Of a stretch of 64,000 nucleotides of DNA, positions 17,872 to 27,059 are shown piece by piece. The stretch covers positions 1-64,000 of the forward strand of contig NZ_NXLQ01000005.1 of assembly GCF_003364195.1 (NCBI RefSeq). Reading direction: 5' to 3'. How positions within the stretch are numbered: the first letter of the stretch is position 1; every line of letters starts with the position of its first letter. The notes beneath the pieces are model-generated. The model was not told where the DNA came from. It searched no databases and was given only the letters and a program-made list of their open reading frames with translations. This stretch comes from Helicobacter didelphidarum. Its GTDB lineage: Bacteria > Campylobacterota > Campylobacteria > Campylobacterales > Helicobacteraceae. The translations under genes were made by a program, and so were the position numbers.

Positions 17872-18744
17872 TTATACCTCTAGTTCCTTTTGTAAAAGCT
17901 CTTGTAATTGTGGGCTAATTTTTTTTACATCTGGTAACTTCGCAGTAATGTGTAAAATTAAATCGCCATTTTTCTTATTTTTTATATCTTTAAACCCCAT
18001 ATCTTTAACACGCAATTTCTGCCCATTTTGCATATTCTCTGGAATCTTGACTGCAATTTGTTTTTGAATTGCAGTAACCTCAAACTTTCCACCAAAAAGC
18101 ATATATCTCAAGGGAACTTGCACTTCTTGAATGATATTGCAACCATCGATATGGAATCCTTCTTGTGGTTTGATTTTGATAGTAATAAATGCGTCGCCTA
18201 CCATACTGCTTAGTTTTCTTCCTTTTCCTTTTGCACGCATTTTTGCACCATTCATAATTCCAGCTGGAATCTTAAGGTCGAAACTTGTATGATTTAAATG
18301 CACTCGTATTGTGCCTCCTAAAAGTGCAGTTTTCAATGGAATATCTATATTTGCTTCAATATCGAGATCAATATCATTATTCATATTTTGCCCAAAATTA
18401 CTGAAAAAACTAAATCCCCCACCTCTGGAGCGATTAAAACCGCCTCGCTCACCAAAAATACTATTCAAAATATCATTGAGATCAGCTTGTCCATATGACC
18501 GACTAAAATCACTAAAGTTTTGTCCATTAAACATTGCATCACCATATTGATCATATTCTGCTTTTTTTTGCGAATCGCTCAATATTTCATAAGCTCCATT
18601 GATTTCTTTAAATTTTTCCTCTGCTTCTGGAGATTTATTAACATCTGGGTGATATTGCCGTGCGAGCTTACGATATGCTTTTTTAATTTCATCAGCACTT
18701 GCATTTTCATTTACATTAAGTATTTTATATAAACTTTTTGCCAT
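17872..18744 (-). CDS. cbpA: DnaJ-like co-chaperone CbpA
   Basis: Type II J-domain co-chaperone of 290 residues. The J domain (1-70) contains the essential HPD in QYHPDVNKS near residue 34. A Gly/Phe-rich stretch (about 80-125) follows, then two C-terminal beta-domains without the zinc-finger repeats of DnaJ. It stimulates DnaK. In H. pylori CbpA also helps HspR bind DNA. A TATAAT (minus strand, 18778-18783) lies 34 bases upstream, and AAGGTAAAAG precedes the ATG. Confidence 0.94.
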   Translation of the reverse strand: MAKSLYKILNVNENASADEIKKAYRKLARQYHPDVNKSPEAEEKFKEINGAYEILSDSQKKAEYDQYGDAMFNGQNFSDFSRSYGQADLNDILNSIFGERGGFNRSRGGGFSFFSNFGQNMNNDIDLDIEANIDIPLKTALLGGTIRVHLNHTSFDLKIPAGIMNGAKMRAKGKGRKLSSMVGDAFITIKIKPQEGFHIDGCNIIQEVQVPLRYMLFGGKFEVTAIQKQIAVKIPENMQNGQKLRVKDMGFKDIKNKKNGDLILHITAKLPDVKKISPQLQELLQKELEV

Positions 18745-18777
18745 ATCTTTTACCTTAAATTTTAAACTTTTAGTGTT

Positions 18778-18783
18778 ATTATA
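18778..18783 (-). promoter_or_regulatory. -10 box of the cbpA-hspR operon
   Basis: Minus-strand TATAAT in GCTATAATAACAC, 34 bases upstream of the cbpA ATG. No -35 match and no clear HspR operator were seen. This is probably the heat-shock-controlled promoter of cbpA-hspR, by analogy with H. pylori. Confidence 0.5.
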
Positions 18784-18913
18784 GCATAAAATATGAGTTT
18801 CTTTTTATAAAGTTTATTTAGCGATAAAATATTTACTTTAAAAGTATGAACTTTTTATTGACATAACAATCAATATTTTATAGAATCTCAATATTAAGGC
18901 TATGGAGATTATA

Positions 18914-19582
18914 ATGCGTCTTTTAATCCATGTATTAACAATAGCACTTTTTTATCAATATATGTTTGCAGAGATGATAGAATATGATAATAATATGGAA
19001 CGCAAAGAACTATTTTATGCATGTTTAGAAGAAGACCAAGAATCTTGCAAAGTATTGATTACCGATGGACTACCAAGCGAAGATGAATGCAATCCTAAAA
19101 CAAGTTGCATCGCAATAGGACATGTTTATACTATCGCGAAAGATTATAAGCATGCACTAGCATACTATCAAAAATCATGTAATGCACGAATCCCACAAGC
19201 TTGTTTTGAATTAGCATTGAGTTACGAAAAACTTGGGCAATATGAAGATTCTCAATATGAATATGAAAGATCATGCCGTTTAGATTTTATGCCAAGTTGT
19301 TACAATCTTGCAATGATGTTTGTTAATGGTGTGGGAGTGCCACAGGACATTAAAAAAGCTAATAGACTTTTTATGGAAGCTTGTGCAAATGATGAATTTC
19401 AATCATGTTATAATCTTGGAATCTCATATCGTGATGGATCTGGAGTAAAACCAAATAGATTAAAAGCGAAAGAACTTTTTAAAAAATCGTGCGATCTTGG
19501 TATGAATGATGGTTGCAAAGCATTCAAACTATTAGATTCCGCAAATTTTAATCTCACAATACCAGACCATTTAAATAAATAA
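18914..19582 (+). CDS. secreted Sel1-like repeat, cysteine-rich (Hcp-type) protein
   Basis: Exported solenoid of Sel1-like/TPR repeats, 222 residues. A hydrophobic signal segment (MRLLIHVLTIALFYQYMFA) is followed by at least four repeats. Each ends in a CX7C pair (CNARIPQAC, CRLDFMPSC, CANDEFQSC, CDLGMNDGC), the disulphide pattern of Helicobacter cysteine-rich Hcp proteins. H. pylori Hcp proteins bind penicillin and can act as weak beta-lactamases or immune stimulants. That role here is inference. ATG 18914 is chosen because GGAG at 18904-18907 is well spaced; ATG 18902 is an alternative. Confidence 0.88.
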   Translation: MRLLIHVLTIALFYQYMFAEMIEYDNNMERKELFYACLEEDQESCKVLITDGLPSEDECNPKTSCIAIGHVYTIAKDYKHALAYYQKSCNARIPQACFELALSYEKLGQYEDSQYEYERSCRLDFMPSCYNLAMMFVNGVGVPQDIKKANRLFMEACANDEFQSCYNLGISYRDGSGVKPNRLKAKELFKKSCDLGMNDGCKAFKLLDSANFNLTIPDHLNK

Positions 19583-19837
19583 ACTTTCAAAGTATAAATA
19601 TTTGGCTTGTAATATAGAAATAAAAAAATTTTTATATGAACTACCCCAATATAAAGGACAATAATAAAATTTTAAAAAATATTCAAGATGAATTAAATTA
19701 TTTATAACTTCAGACATAATTAAGTCATAAATAGAATATTTTTAGATATAATTTTTAATTCTAACTAATATTTAGTATCTCATGAAATATTTAAATAATT
19801 TTAAAATTAAATTTAAATCTTAATTTCAGGAGTATTT

Positions 19838-21613
19838 ATGCAGAAAATTCAAGGGCTTATACGACAATATTCTCTTTCTATTGTTATTATTCTTATAATC
19901 TATGGTCTCTCAATAAATGAACAATTAGGGAAATTATGTGCTGGGGTTGCCATTTTACTTTTTGGTATGCTTTTTCTTGGTGATGGATTTAAAGCATTTT
20001 CTGGTGGATTTTTAGAAAAAACATTGACAAATTCCACAAAAACATCTGTACGCAGTGTAATTTTTGGGGTAGTTGTTACTACACTCATGCAATCTTCAAG
20101 CCTTGTATCTGTATTATCTATCTCATTCGTGAGTGCCTCCCTTATCACATTGATACAGGGAATTGGCGTCATGTTTGGAGCGAATCTTGGTAATACCACT
20201 GGTTCATGGCTCATTGCAGGTGCTTCTTCGATTAATATATCATCACTTGCACTTCCCTTAATTGTTGGGGGGTTAATATTCAACTTTCAAAGTAATCAAC
20301 TTTACAAAGGAATTGGGAAAATCTTAGCTGGACTTGGTTTTTTCTTTTTGGGAGTTTTTTACATCAAAGCTGGTTTTGAAGGATTCCAAGATATTATGGA
20401 TTTATCCCAATATAAACTTGAAGGTTATAAAGCTATTATTGGCTTCTTATTTATTGGTGCACTCATGACCTCAATCATTCAAAGTTCGCATGCCTCACTT
20501 GCTATTATTATTAGTGCATTTTTAGGACATCAAATCGGATATGAAGAGGCACTTGCAGCAGTTCTAGGAACAAGTGTCGGTGGAGTTGTAACTGCTCTTG
20601 TTGCCTCTTTAAGCACAAATGTTGAAGGGCGAAGACTTGCGGTTGCAAATTGTATTTTTAATTTTATTACCGTATTTATTGTTACTATCTTTTTTGATTA
20701 TTTTGTGATATTAAATAATATAATTGCAGACTTACTAGGATTTGAAGAGAAATCTATCTTGCGTTTAGCAATCTTTCATACACTTTTTAATCTTTTTGGT
20801 GTCATACTTTTAACTCCATTTATTCCTCAAATAGCAAAGATTCTTAATGAAAAACTAAAAGGAGCAAATGTTAAAGAAACCACACCTTTGTTTATTAATG
20901 ATACACTCCTCCCCTATAAAGATACTGCCATTGATGCTCTTGATAACGAAGTAAAACATTTATATGATAATGCTTTTGCAATCATTGCACATACGACAGG
21001 TTTTTCGCGTACAGATATTCGCTCAGATAAAAAAATTGAAGAACTAATCAATAATCGGGAGTGGTTTAAGCAAGATTTTCATGTTACAGAACTTTATAAT
21101 TCACAAATTAAAGTGCTTTTCAATGCTATTATGGATTTCTCAACAAAATTACAGACTTTTGTTGCTGAAACAAAATATACAGAACATATTGTATCTTTAC
21201 AAATTGCCTCCAGAAAGATTGCTGAGGCAACAAAAAATATCGGTTTGTTACAAAATAACATGAAAAAATTTGCACTTGGAAATAATGTCGCATTAAAAAA
21301 AGAATACGATGATATGCGTGTGGATTTAGGAAATCTTTTGCGCATGATAGAAGCTCTTAAACATGCACCAAAAGAAAGTTTGAGTGATTTAAAAGAAAAT
21401 TTTAAAAAGCAAAAGAAATTTTTTAAACAACAAGACAAAGAAGCATTTAATGTTGTTGAGAAACTTATTCATGAAAATTCTATTGATGCACAAAGTGGAA
21501 CTTCATTGCTCAATGATCTCTCTTTTGTTCATAGTGTTGCAAAGGAACTTATTGTCGCAGCTAATCATATTTATGGTTTGGTAAATATTAAAACAATTGG
21601 TAAAACACCATAA
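19838..21613 (+). CDS. Na+/phosphate symporter (NptA/PNaS family)
   Basis: Membrane transporter of 591 residues in two parts. Residues 1-340 hold the duplicated PNaS domain with QSSS-type signatures in both halves (LMQSSSLVSVLSIS near residue 85 and IIQSSHASLAIII near 212). Residues 370-580 are a soluble helical region resembling PhoU-like extensions of bacterial Na/Pi cotransporters. Likely substrate is inorganic phosphate with Na+. AGGAG lies 7-10 bases before the ATG. It stands alone, with 255 bases of AT-rich sequence before it. Confidence 0.88.
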   Translation: MQKIQGLIRQYSLSIVIILIIYGLSINEQLGKLCAGVAILLFGMLFLGDGFKAFSGGFLEKTLTNSTKTSVRSVIFGVVVTTLMQSSSLVSVLSISFVSASLITLIQGIGVMFGANLGNTTGSWLIAGASSINISSLALPLIVGGLIFNFQSNQLYKGIGKILAGLGFFFLGVFYIKAGFEGFQDIMDLSQYKLEGYKAIIGFLFIGALMTSIIQSSHASLAIIISAFLGHQIGYEEALAAVLGTSVGGVVTALVASLSTNVEGRRLAVANCIFNFITVFIVTIFFDYFVILNNIIADLLGFEEKSILRLAIFHTLFNLFGVILLTPFIPQIAKILNEKLKGANVKETTPLFINDTLLPYKDTAIDALDNEVKHLYDNAFAIIAHTTGFSRTDIRSDKKIEELINNREWFKQDFHVTELYNSQIKVLFNAIMDFSTKLQTFVAETKYTEHIVSLQIASRKIAEATKNIGLLQNNMKKFALGNNVALKKEYDDMRVDLGNLLRMIEALKHAPKESLSDLKENFKKQKKFFKQQDKEAFNVVEKLIHENSIDAQSGTSLLNDLSFVHSVAKELIVAANHIYGLVNIKTIGKTP

Positions 21614-21798
21614 GAGAAATTGCATAATAAAAAACAATGAATAATTACCATTTATGATGTCTTAAAATTATTGAATTATATAAATCAGAAGATTCAGATT
21701 CGGCAGAACAAAGAAACAAAATACTCAATTTAATGCTATATAAAAATTAAGTGTATCTGAATGTATGATAAATTTATATAAAATATATTTTTTTCTGA

Positions 21799-21804
21799 TA
21801 TAAT
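21799..21804 (+). promoter_or_regulatory. -10 box of the outer-membrane protein operon
   Basis: TATAAT in TTCTGATATAATGG, 46 bases before the ATG of the first of four tandem barrel genes. The four genes overlap or lie within 10 bases of each other, so this is probably their main promoter. Confidence 0.5.
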
Positions 21805-21849
21805 GGCTTAGTTAATTCTTTATTTAAAACAATTGTGGGGTTGTTAATA

Positions 21850-22578
21850 ATGTTTTGTAGAGGAAATCATAAAAAATACTGCTACCTTATTCTCATCTCC
21901 TTTATTTTTTTATCACTCTTTAAAGCCCATGCCCACGAACAAAAACAAAATAATTTTAGCATTGATTACCTCCATTTAGATAAAAAATATTATAAATTTA
22001 TTAAAAAAAATGGAAAATTTTACGATGAGGATATACAAACAATAATTCACAAAGTTGATGAGGGTGAGAAGAAAAATACTTTTTTTGTGGGGATTTCTAC
22101 TGGTATAAATATGAATTTTGGACTTTCGTTTATGAGTGGTCCAATATTTGGAGCAGATACCACAAAAATTGTATCAAACTATACCATGCTTAATTTGCGT
22201 GCTGGCTATCAAAATTACACGAGTCAAGTGTTTCCAATCAATACTTTTGGTTATCAAATTTATCTTGATATTATGTCAAGTTTTGGATCAAATGCTCTTT
22301 TTTTTAGCGGACTGAATGCAGACTTCCTCTATGACTTCCTCAATATAGATGATACATTCTTTACACTAAATCTTGGTGTTGGATTTGGTGGTGCGAACAT
22401 CACAGGGTTGCAAACCCTATATGATAATAGTTTTGAAATTGCTTACAAAATAAATCTTGGTATTGGTGTTCGCTTTTTACAACACCATAGAATCATATAT
22501 ATAACAAATGCTATACAAGGCTTACAAAGAGGTTTTATAGGAATAACTTTTATGATTGGATATGATTATGTTTTCTAA
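21850..22578 (+). CDS. outer-membrane beta-barrel protein, paralog 1
   Basis: Exported protein of about 242 residues, first of four related tandem genes. After a signal peptide (hydrophobic CYLILISFIFLSLF) and a short spacer comes a barrel of alternating strands starting KNTFFVGISTGINMN. It includes LNLRAGYQNY and an HHRIIYIT strand, and ends DYVF with the C-terminal Phe recognised by the Bam machinery. It lacks the long charged linker of paralogs 2-4. ATG 21850 is taken as start, with GTGGGG upstream. The next gene starts before this one ends. Ligand unknown. Confidence 0.75.
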   Translation: MFCRGNHKKYCYLILISFIFLSLFKAHAHEQKQNNFSIDYLHLDKKYYKFIKKNGKFYDEDIQTIIHKVDEGEKKNTFFVGISTGINMNFGLSFMSGPIFGADTTKIVSNYTMLNLRAGYQNYTSQVFPINTFGYQIYLDIMSSFGSNALFFSGLNADFLYDFLNIDDTFFTLNLGVGFGGANITGLQTLYDNSFEIAYKINLGIGVRFLQHHRIIYITNAIQGLQRGFIGITFMIGYDYVF

Positions 22579-23545
22579 AACAATATTCACACCACTCCAA
22601 TTAGTCGTAGTTCTAATTTTTTCAATGTTATGTTTCGCAAAAGAACAGACAAGTATGCAAACTCCTAAAGAATCTCAAGTAGCAAACCAAAAACCTACAA
22701 ATAAAATACAACAAGATTCGAAAAGCAAAGAAGAAGAGAAAGAAAAAATCAAACAAGAGAAATTATTGCAAGAAAAATTACAAGAGACTTATCAAAAATC
22801 ATTCAATACGCAATTACAACGTAGAGAAAATATTACAAAAGATATGAATTATGTATATGAACGGGAACAAAAACATACAATCAAGCCAGAGAAACTCTCA
22901 ATAGAATCTTTGCAAGAAGGCATTAATAATGCACAAACAGAAACACAAAAAGAATTAGCAAAAAACAAAATTTTACAAAGCGAGTATAAGTCACATTTCT
23001 TTTTAGGATTACAACTTGGAGTAACTTTTACTTCCGTTGCAAATAATATACATTCTCTACCTACCATTAATCTAAAACTTGGATTCCAAAATTTCTTAGG
23101 GATAGCAAGTAAACAAATTGGATTGAAAATCTATGCAGACACATTTGTTGCTTCAAACATTCTTTCTTCACTAAAAAATGATCCATTTGCAGATTTTGTT
23201 GATACGACTTTTAGTGCAACAAATATTAATGCGGAGGCAATTTTTGAAGCACCTGTGGCTAAATTCTTACGGATTGGTGGTGGTATAGGATTTGGAATAG
23301 GATATATGACTTATCATGATAACTATTGGGACGAATTAAATGGTTTTGCCTCAAATGTCTCACTACTAGCATATTTATCCATTAAAGAACGTCATAAAGT
23401 TGAGCTTGGATTCAAAACTTTCTTTTACCATTATGGAAGTTATATTACGCGTAAATTAAGTGTTGTAGAAACTCCAAATACTATTCTTTCTGCAGAATTT
23501 GCAAGACCAATGAGCTTAAACATAGGATGGACTTATGTTTTTTAA
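22568..23545 (+). CDS. outer-membrane beta-barrel protein, paralog 2
   Basis: Second barrel paralog, about 325 residues. Signal peptide near residues 9-23 (LVVVLIFSMLCFA), then a 120-residue Lys/Glu/Gln-rich region likely to be coiled coil or extended. A barrel follows, beginning SHFFLGLQLGVTF, with LKLGFQNFLG, the ERHKVELGFKTFF strand and terminal TYVF. The first ATG used is probably 22568, with GGA seven bases before it inside the preceding gene. In-frame ATG 22562 and TTG 22556 exist. It overlaps paralog 1 by 11 bases and paralog 3 by 11. Confidence 0.75.
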   Translation: MFSKTIFTPLQLVVVLIFSMLCFAKEQTSMQTPKESQVANQKPTNKIQQDSKSKEEEKEKIKQEKLLQEKLQETYQKSFNTQLQRRENITKDMNYVYEREQKHTIKPEKLSIESLQEGINNAQTETQKELAKNKILQSEYKSHFFLGLQLGVTFTSVANNIHSLPTINLKLGFQNFLGIASKQIGLKIYADTFVASNILSSLKNDPFADFVDTTFSATNINAEAIFEAPVAKFLRIGGGIGFGIGYMTYHDNYWDELNGFASNVSLLAYLSIKERHKVELGFKTFFYHYGSYITRKLSVVETPNTILSAEFARPMSLNIGWTYVF

Positions 23546-24437
23546 AAATCTTGTTTCCATAAAAAAATATGTAAAAAATATGACCATTATTTTTCTCCTA
23601 ATGATATGTTTAGCACATGATGTTACTGCTGAAATCCGTGCATACCAATATGGGTGGGAAGAGAAAGATGAACCAACAATTATGAATCCTGATTTGCCTA
23701 TGCCAAGAACCTATCGCACACAAGAAATACCAAAACCACATGTAAAACGCAAAACTCATGAACAAGATAAGTTAATTGATGAAAAACTCCAAACAATTAA
23801 ACCTCCACTAAAAACAATTGAGATTGCTCCTAACAAAGATAATAAAAATGGTGAAATAATAGAAATTGAGGAAATTGATTCTCGCATTCATGAATTAGCA
23901 AAAGAAAAGTATATGCTAGAATCTCAGCTCTATTTTAAGGAAAAAAATAAACAAGATTGGAATGTTAATATTGATCGTAGTGGTTATTATATAGGCATTG
24001 GCTTGTTGCTTGATTTTGTAAATACAAGTTCTGCAAACCTTCGCATTAATGTAGATTATGTTAATACTGCGGCGATATTTAAACTTGGTTTTTTACGATA
24101 TTTTAATAATAATGCTGGGCTAAAGGCAGAAACATTTGGGATTGTGGGAAATGTCTATAACCAAAGATACATTATGCAATATTATGGAATAAGATTTTCT
24201 GTTATTAAAGATATTATGATTTTTAATCCCAAAAACTATGTTGGATTCATTGCTGGATTTGGATTTGGTAGCAATAGTTTTGATGGTAAGATTCAAATGG
24301 GAATTAATTTACATTTAGGGGCAAGTTGGAGTTTCACCAAACATCATCGCATAGAAATAGAACGCATTGTGATTGCCCCCATTGATTCTTATAACTATAC
24401 AACAAATTATTTGATAAGTTATTCATGGATTTTTTGA
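23535..24437 (+). CDS. outer-membrane beta-barrel protein, paralog 3
   Basis: Third barrel paralog, 300 residues. The hydrophobic signal segment (MTIIFLLMICLAHDVTA) lies near residues 16-32. A Pro/Lys-rich linker of about 100 residues and a short helix precede the barrel, which starts RSGYYIGIGLLLDF, has FKLGFLRYF and HHRIEIERIVIAP strands and ends SWIF. Its start overlaps the end of paralog 2, indicating coupled translation. The role may be adhesion or porin-like. No ligand can be named from sequence. Confidence 0.75.
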   Translation: MFFKNLVSIKKYVKNMTIIFLLMICLAHDVTAEIRAYQYGWEEKDEPTIMNPDLPMPRTYRTQEIPKPHVKRKTHEQDKLIDEKLQTIKPPLKTIEIAPNKDNKNGEIIEIEEIDSRIHELAKEKYMLESQLYFKEKNKQDWNVNIDRSGYYIGIGLLLDFVNTSSANLRINVDYVNTAAIFKLGFLRYFNNNAGLKAETFGIVGNVYNQRYIMQYYGIRFSVIKDIMIFNPKNYVGFIAGFGFGSNSFDGKIQMGINLHLGASWSFTKHHRIEIERIVIAPIDSYNYTTNYLISYSWIF

Positions 24438-24446
24438 GGATTTAGT

Positions 24447-25526
24447 ATGCTTAGAATCTTTACCTTTGTTTTATTGTTGCTAAGTTTTGTTTTTGCTCAA
24501 GATATGCAAAATTTTCTAGAAGATTCTATTGTGTTGGCAAATAAATATGAAGAAAATCCTTTTGCAAAAATTAGAACACAACAACGTCCTATAACTAAAC
24601 AACCTCCAAAAATACCAGGAAAATCTAAGATAGAAAAGAAAAAACCAGAAGAACCAAAACAAAATAAAGAAGAAAAGAAAATAATGAAAACACCACAAGA
24701 TAAACAATCTTATGAAAAAAAATTCTATTACCTCCAATCACTTCGTTATGAAGTTTTTAGCCTTAAACAACAACTAGGTGATGAGGCAACAAATGATGTT
24801 CCCTATGGAGATTATATTGATAGCACACTGAGTGCAAAAACCTTTAATGCTTTAGCACAAAGCTACAATGATGCAAAACAAAAAAGTGGCTTATTCGTTG
24901 GCATTGAAACAGGCGTGCTTGATATTTATACGAGTGGGTATCGGGGAACTGATTTTATTGTAACACGCATTACTCCTATTGTTTTAGGACTAAGTGGTGG
25001 GTATCAAAAATTCTTTAATCACTATGTTGGCACAAGAATTTATGGTGGAATTTATACAACTACACTTGCAAATCTGAAGCAATATAATATTAATAATGGA
25101 GAATCTACAAATATACAAGATGGAAATGGACAAGATTTAGTAAGTTATTATGCACTTGGATTTATGAGCGTTGATTTACTTTTTGAATTTCCTTTAGATA
25201 AAAAATTTCGACATTATATTGGTGGTTTTGTAGGGATTAATATCGGAGGGATGTATTATCGTCCATATATACATCGCACTACACAAAAAGACTATTATCC
25301 TGCAAATTATATATGGGACTATAACCTACAAGTTGATTATTCACTGAATCTTGGCGTAAATCTTACCCTATCTAATATCCATCGTTTAGAGATCGGATTA
25401 AATGTCCCTCTAGCGTTTCTCGCCCTACCTGGCTTTGCTGTCAGTGCTAATCCACTAGAGACAACACCAGCACAATTCTGGCGAAGTGGTATATTCCATA
25501 TTGGATATAAAGTTATTGTATTTTAA
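24447..25526 (+). CDS. outer-membrane beta-barrel protein, paralog 4
   Basis: Last and longest barrel paralog, 359 residues. Clean signal peptide (MLRIFTFVLLLLSFVFA), then a Lys/Pro/Glu-rich stretch (about 50-90) that could span the periplasm, a helix, and a barrel starting SGLFVGIETGV. It shares GLSGGYQKFF and IHRLEIGLNV with the family and ends KVIVF. It follows paralog 3 by 9 bases with GAGGATTTAGT as ribosome site. The four genes appear to be an amplified family of the kind Helicobacter uses for surface diversity. Confidence 0.75.
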   Translation: MLRIFTFVLLLLSFVFAQDMQNFLEDSIVLANKYEENPFAKIRTQQRPITKQPPKIPGKSKIEKKKPEEPKQNKEEKKIMKTPQDKQSYEKKFYYLQSLRYEVFSLKQQLGDEATNDVPYGDYIDSTLSAKTFNALAQSYNDAKQKSGLFVGIETGVLDIYTSGYRGTDFIVTRITPIVLGLSGGYQKFFNHYVGTRIYGGIYTTTLANLKQYNINNGESTNIQDGNGQDLVSYYALGFMSVDLLFEFPLDKKFRHYIGGFVGINIGGMYYRPYIHRTTQKDYYPANYIWDYNLQVDYSLNLGVNLTLSNIHRLEIGLNVPLAFLALPGFAVSANPLETTPAQFWRSGIFHIGYKVIVF

Positions 25527-25603
25527 GCAAAAAATATTACAAAATATATTCAACGAATAGTATTGATAATTCATGCAATAATTTCTTTGTTTAGAAAGTT
25601 AAA

Positions 25604-26143
25604 TCAATTTTCCATAAAATCAATGAATTTTTCTCGATCTTTTAACCATTTTTCATAACCTTCTTTCGCGAGTTTTCTAGCATTTTCTTGAACGATTTTA
25701 ATATTACTGAAATCAATTGGTTGAGGATTTTCAAAATCTATTAAATATCCATTCACATTATGTATGATGTATTCATTCATTGTGGGAGCATTATATGCAA
25801 TAATTACCTTCCCTAAAGATAAAGCATGTAAAAAACTTAACCCAATTCCTTCACTTGTTCGTGGAGCAATGTAGATTCCACATTCATCTAAAATCGTTTC
25901 CATCTCATTCTTATCTTCACACCAGTGTGAATAAGTAATACCAAACCTCTCTTCATCTTCTTTATTTGGTTTTGGTACAATAGAATGACCTCCATCTAAT
26001 GCAACATGGATGTGAATTTTGACTGGATAGTACTGAAAAATCTTTTTCAAAGAGAGAAAATTAATTTCAATTCTTCTTTGCCAAAAAAATACTTTATTAA
26101 GGTTAGAATCTTTAAATTCTCTTGGTTTTAAAAAATATTGCAA
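25604..26143 (-). CDS. glycosyltransferase, 3' part of a G-tract gene
   Basis: C-terminal half of a GT4/GT1-like glycosyltransferase. The open frame reaches upstream to the G12 tract (reading NVSRLLYLQYFLKPREF after the G run). A GT4-like segment is visible as the SEGIGLSFLHALSLGKVIIAYN block near residues 98-120 of this frame, plus EYIIHNVNGYLI. The 26143 start is a TTG with no ribosome site, so this part is probably translated only when the tract restores the frame. The full protein would be 324-325 residues. It probably adds a sugar to lipooligosaccharide or another surface glycan. Confidence 0.72.
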   Translation of the reverse strand: MQYFLKPREFKDSNLNKVFFWQRRIEINFLSLKKIFQYYPVKIHIHVALDGGHSIVPKPNKEDEERFGITYSHWCEDKNEMETILDECGIYIAPRTSEGIGLSFLHALSLGKVIIAYNAPTMNEYIIHNVNGYLIDFENPQPIDFSNIKIVQENARKLAKEGYEKWLKDREKFIDFMEN

Positions 26144-26157
26144 ATAGAGAAGCCTAC

Positions 26158-26580
26158 TTACATTCCCCCCCCCCCCGCCTTCACATAATTAGATATATCG
26201 AGGAAATTCGATATTCTATTTTGTAGGGTTTTAGAAAAATTAAGGATTTTAATCTTAGAATCTAACATTTTATTAAATTGTCTATGTTGCGGTATAACAT
26301 AATGATCATACATTGGAACAAAAACAACATTTTTACATTGCAATTTTGACATAAATGCTACATTATACATCGTCTGAAAGAAAATAATTGTATGATACTT
26401 TTTACTATTTGTAATAAATTTTAATTTCTTAAAAATATTAATTTTTTCAAGTCCTCTATATTTATAAAATGGTGTAATTTCTACATCATAGCCTTTCTCT
26501 TTTAAAAAATCTACTAAAAACAGCGATGATTTCGTTTTATAGAGATTCCAAGCAGCATTAATAAATAGAACTTTTTTCAT
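26158..26580 (-). CDS. glycosyltransferase, 5' part of a G-tract gene (out of frame)
   Basis: N-terminal half of the same glycosyltransferase: MKKVLFINAAWNLY, then a Rossmann-like donor-binding fold with NVVFVPMYDHYV. ATG 26580 is preceded by GGAGAAAGAG. After residue 135 it enters the G12 tract, adds four Gly and a Met and stops at 26158. Adding one G (13) or removing two (10) would join it to the frame at 25604. The gene is therefore off as sequenced. It stands alone between the barrel operon and tRNA-Met. Confidence 0.72.
   Translation of the reverse strand: MKKVLFINAAWNLYKTKSSLFLVDFLKEKGYDVEITPFYKYRGLEKINIFKKLKFITNSKKYHTIIFFQTMYNVAFMSKLQCKNVVFVPMYDHYVIPQHRQFNKMLDSKIKILNFSKTLQNRISNFLDISNYVKAGGGGM
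26165..26176 (-). repeat. G12 phase-variation tract
   Basis: 12 consecutive C on the plus strand (G on the coding strand) within the glycosyltransferase gene. In-frame at 10 or 13 G, premature stop at 12. This is a classical Helicobacter/Campylobacter contingency signal and the second one in the window. Confidence 0.92.
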
Positions 26581-26754
26581 TTATTTCTCTTTCTCCATAT
26601 TTTTCATGATTTATTATGTTATGAATTGATAATTAAACAATTGCAGTGGTCTTCATGACTTTATTTGTAATTTAAGATTATGGTAAGTAAGATTCTATGA
26701 TTTATTATTAATCTTAATATAGTCTTAAAAGTTAAAATATTATAAATTTATGAA

Positions 26755-26832
26755 TGGTGTCAAGGGGGGGACTTGAACCCCCGACCTCCGGCTTATGAGA
26801 CCAGCGCTCTAAACCAGCTGAGCTACCCTGAC
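26755..26832 (-). tRNA. tRNA-Met (CAT), elongator type
   Basis: Complete cloverleaf, 78 bases with encoded CCA. Acceptor GTCAGGG pairs with CCTTGAC (one G-U). D stem GCTC/GAGC. Anticodon stem CTGGT/GCCGG with loop CTCATAA, giving anticodon CAT. T stem GGGGG/CCCCC with loop TTCAAGT. Discriminator A. The sequence resembles elongator Met more than initiator or Ile2 tRNAs, but a lysidine-modified Ile2 cannot be excluded without comparison to the genome's other CAT tRNAs. Confidence 0.93.
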
Positions 26833-26843
26833 CTAAAAAAGAG

Positions 26844-26872
26844 ATTATATCGAAAATATTGTATGAAGTCAA
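26844..26872 (-). promoter_or_regulatory. sigma-70-type promoter of tRNA-Met
   Basis: On the minus strand, TTGACT (26867-26872), a 17-base spacer and TATAAT (26844-26849), with the -10 box ending 11 bases before the tRNA 5' end. A good -35 box is unusual in Helicobacter, where -35 matches are generally weak, and fits a strong stable-RNA promoter. Confidence 0.75.
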
Positions 26873-27014
26873 GAATACTATTTAAATACTATATTATTGT
26901 TTAATTGATAGAATGCAAAAAATATCTGTGTCTTTACTCATTTAGTTTGCTAATTATAGAAATATTTTTATAAAATTTTACCTTAATATTCAATTTCTAT
27001 TATTATATTTTTGT

Positions 27015-27020
27015 TATAAT
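27015..27020 (+). promoter_or_regulatory. -10 box of mnmA
   Basis: TATAAT in TTGTTATAATAT, 39 bases before the mnmA ATG. AGGATTACAGAAT precedes the ATG. Confidence 0.5.
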
Positions 27021-27059
27021 ATAAAAATTATAGTAATTATTTATATAGGATTACAGAAT

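Noticed and set aside
18784-18900. HspR operator (HAIR) upstream of cbpA
   Set aside because: Only a weak half-site (AACTCAT) and a short TACTT/AAGTA repeat could be found; not enough to call an operator.
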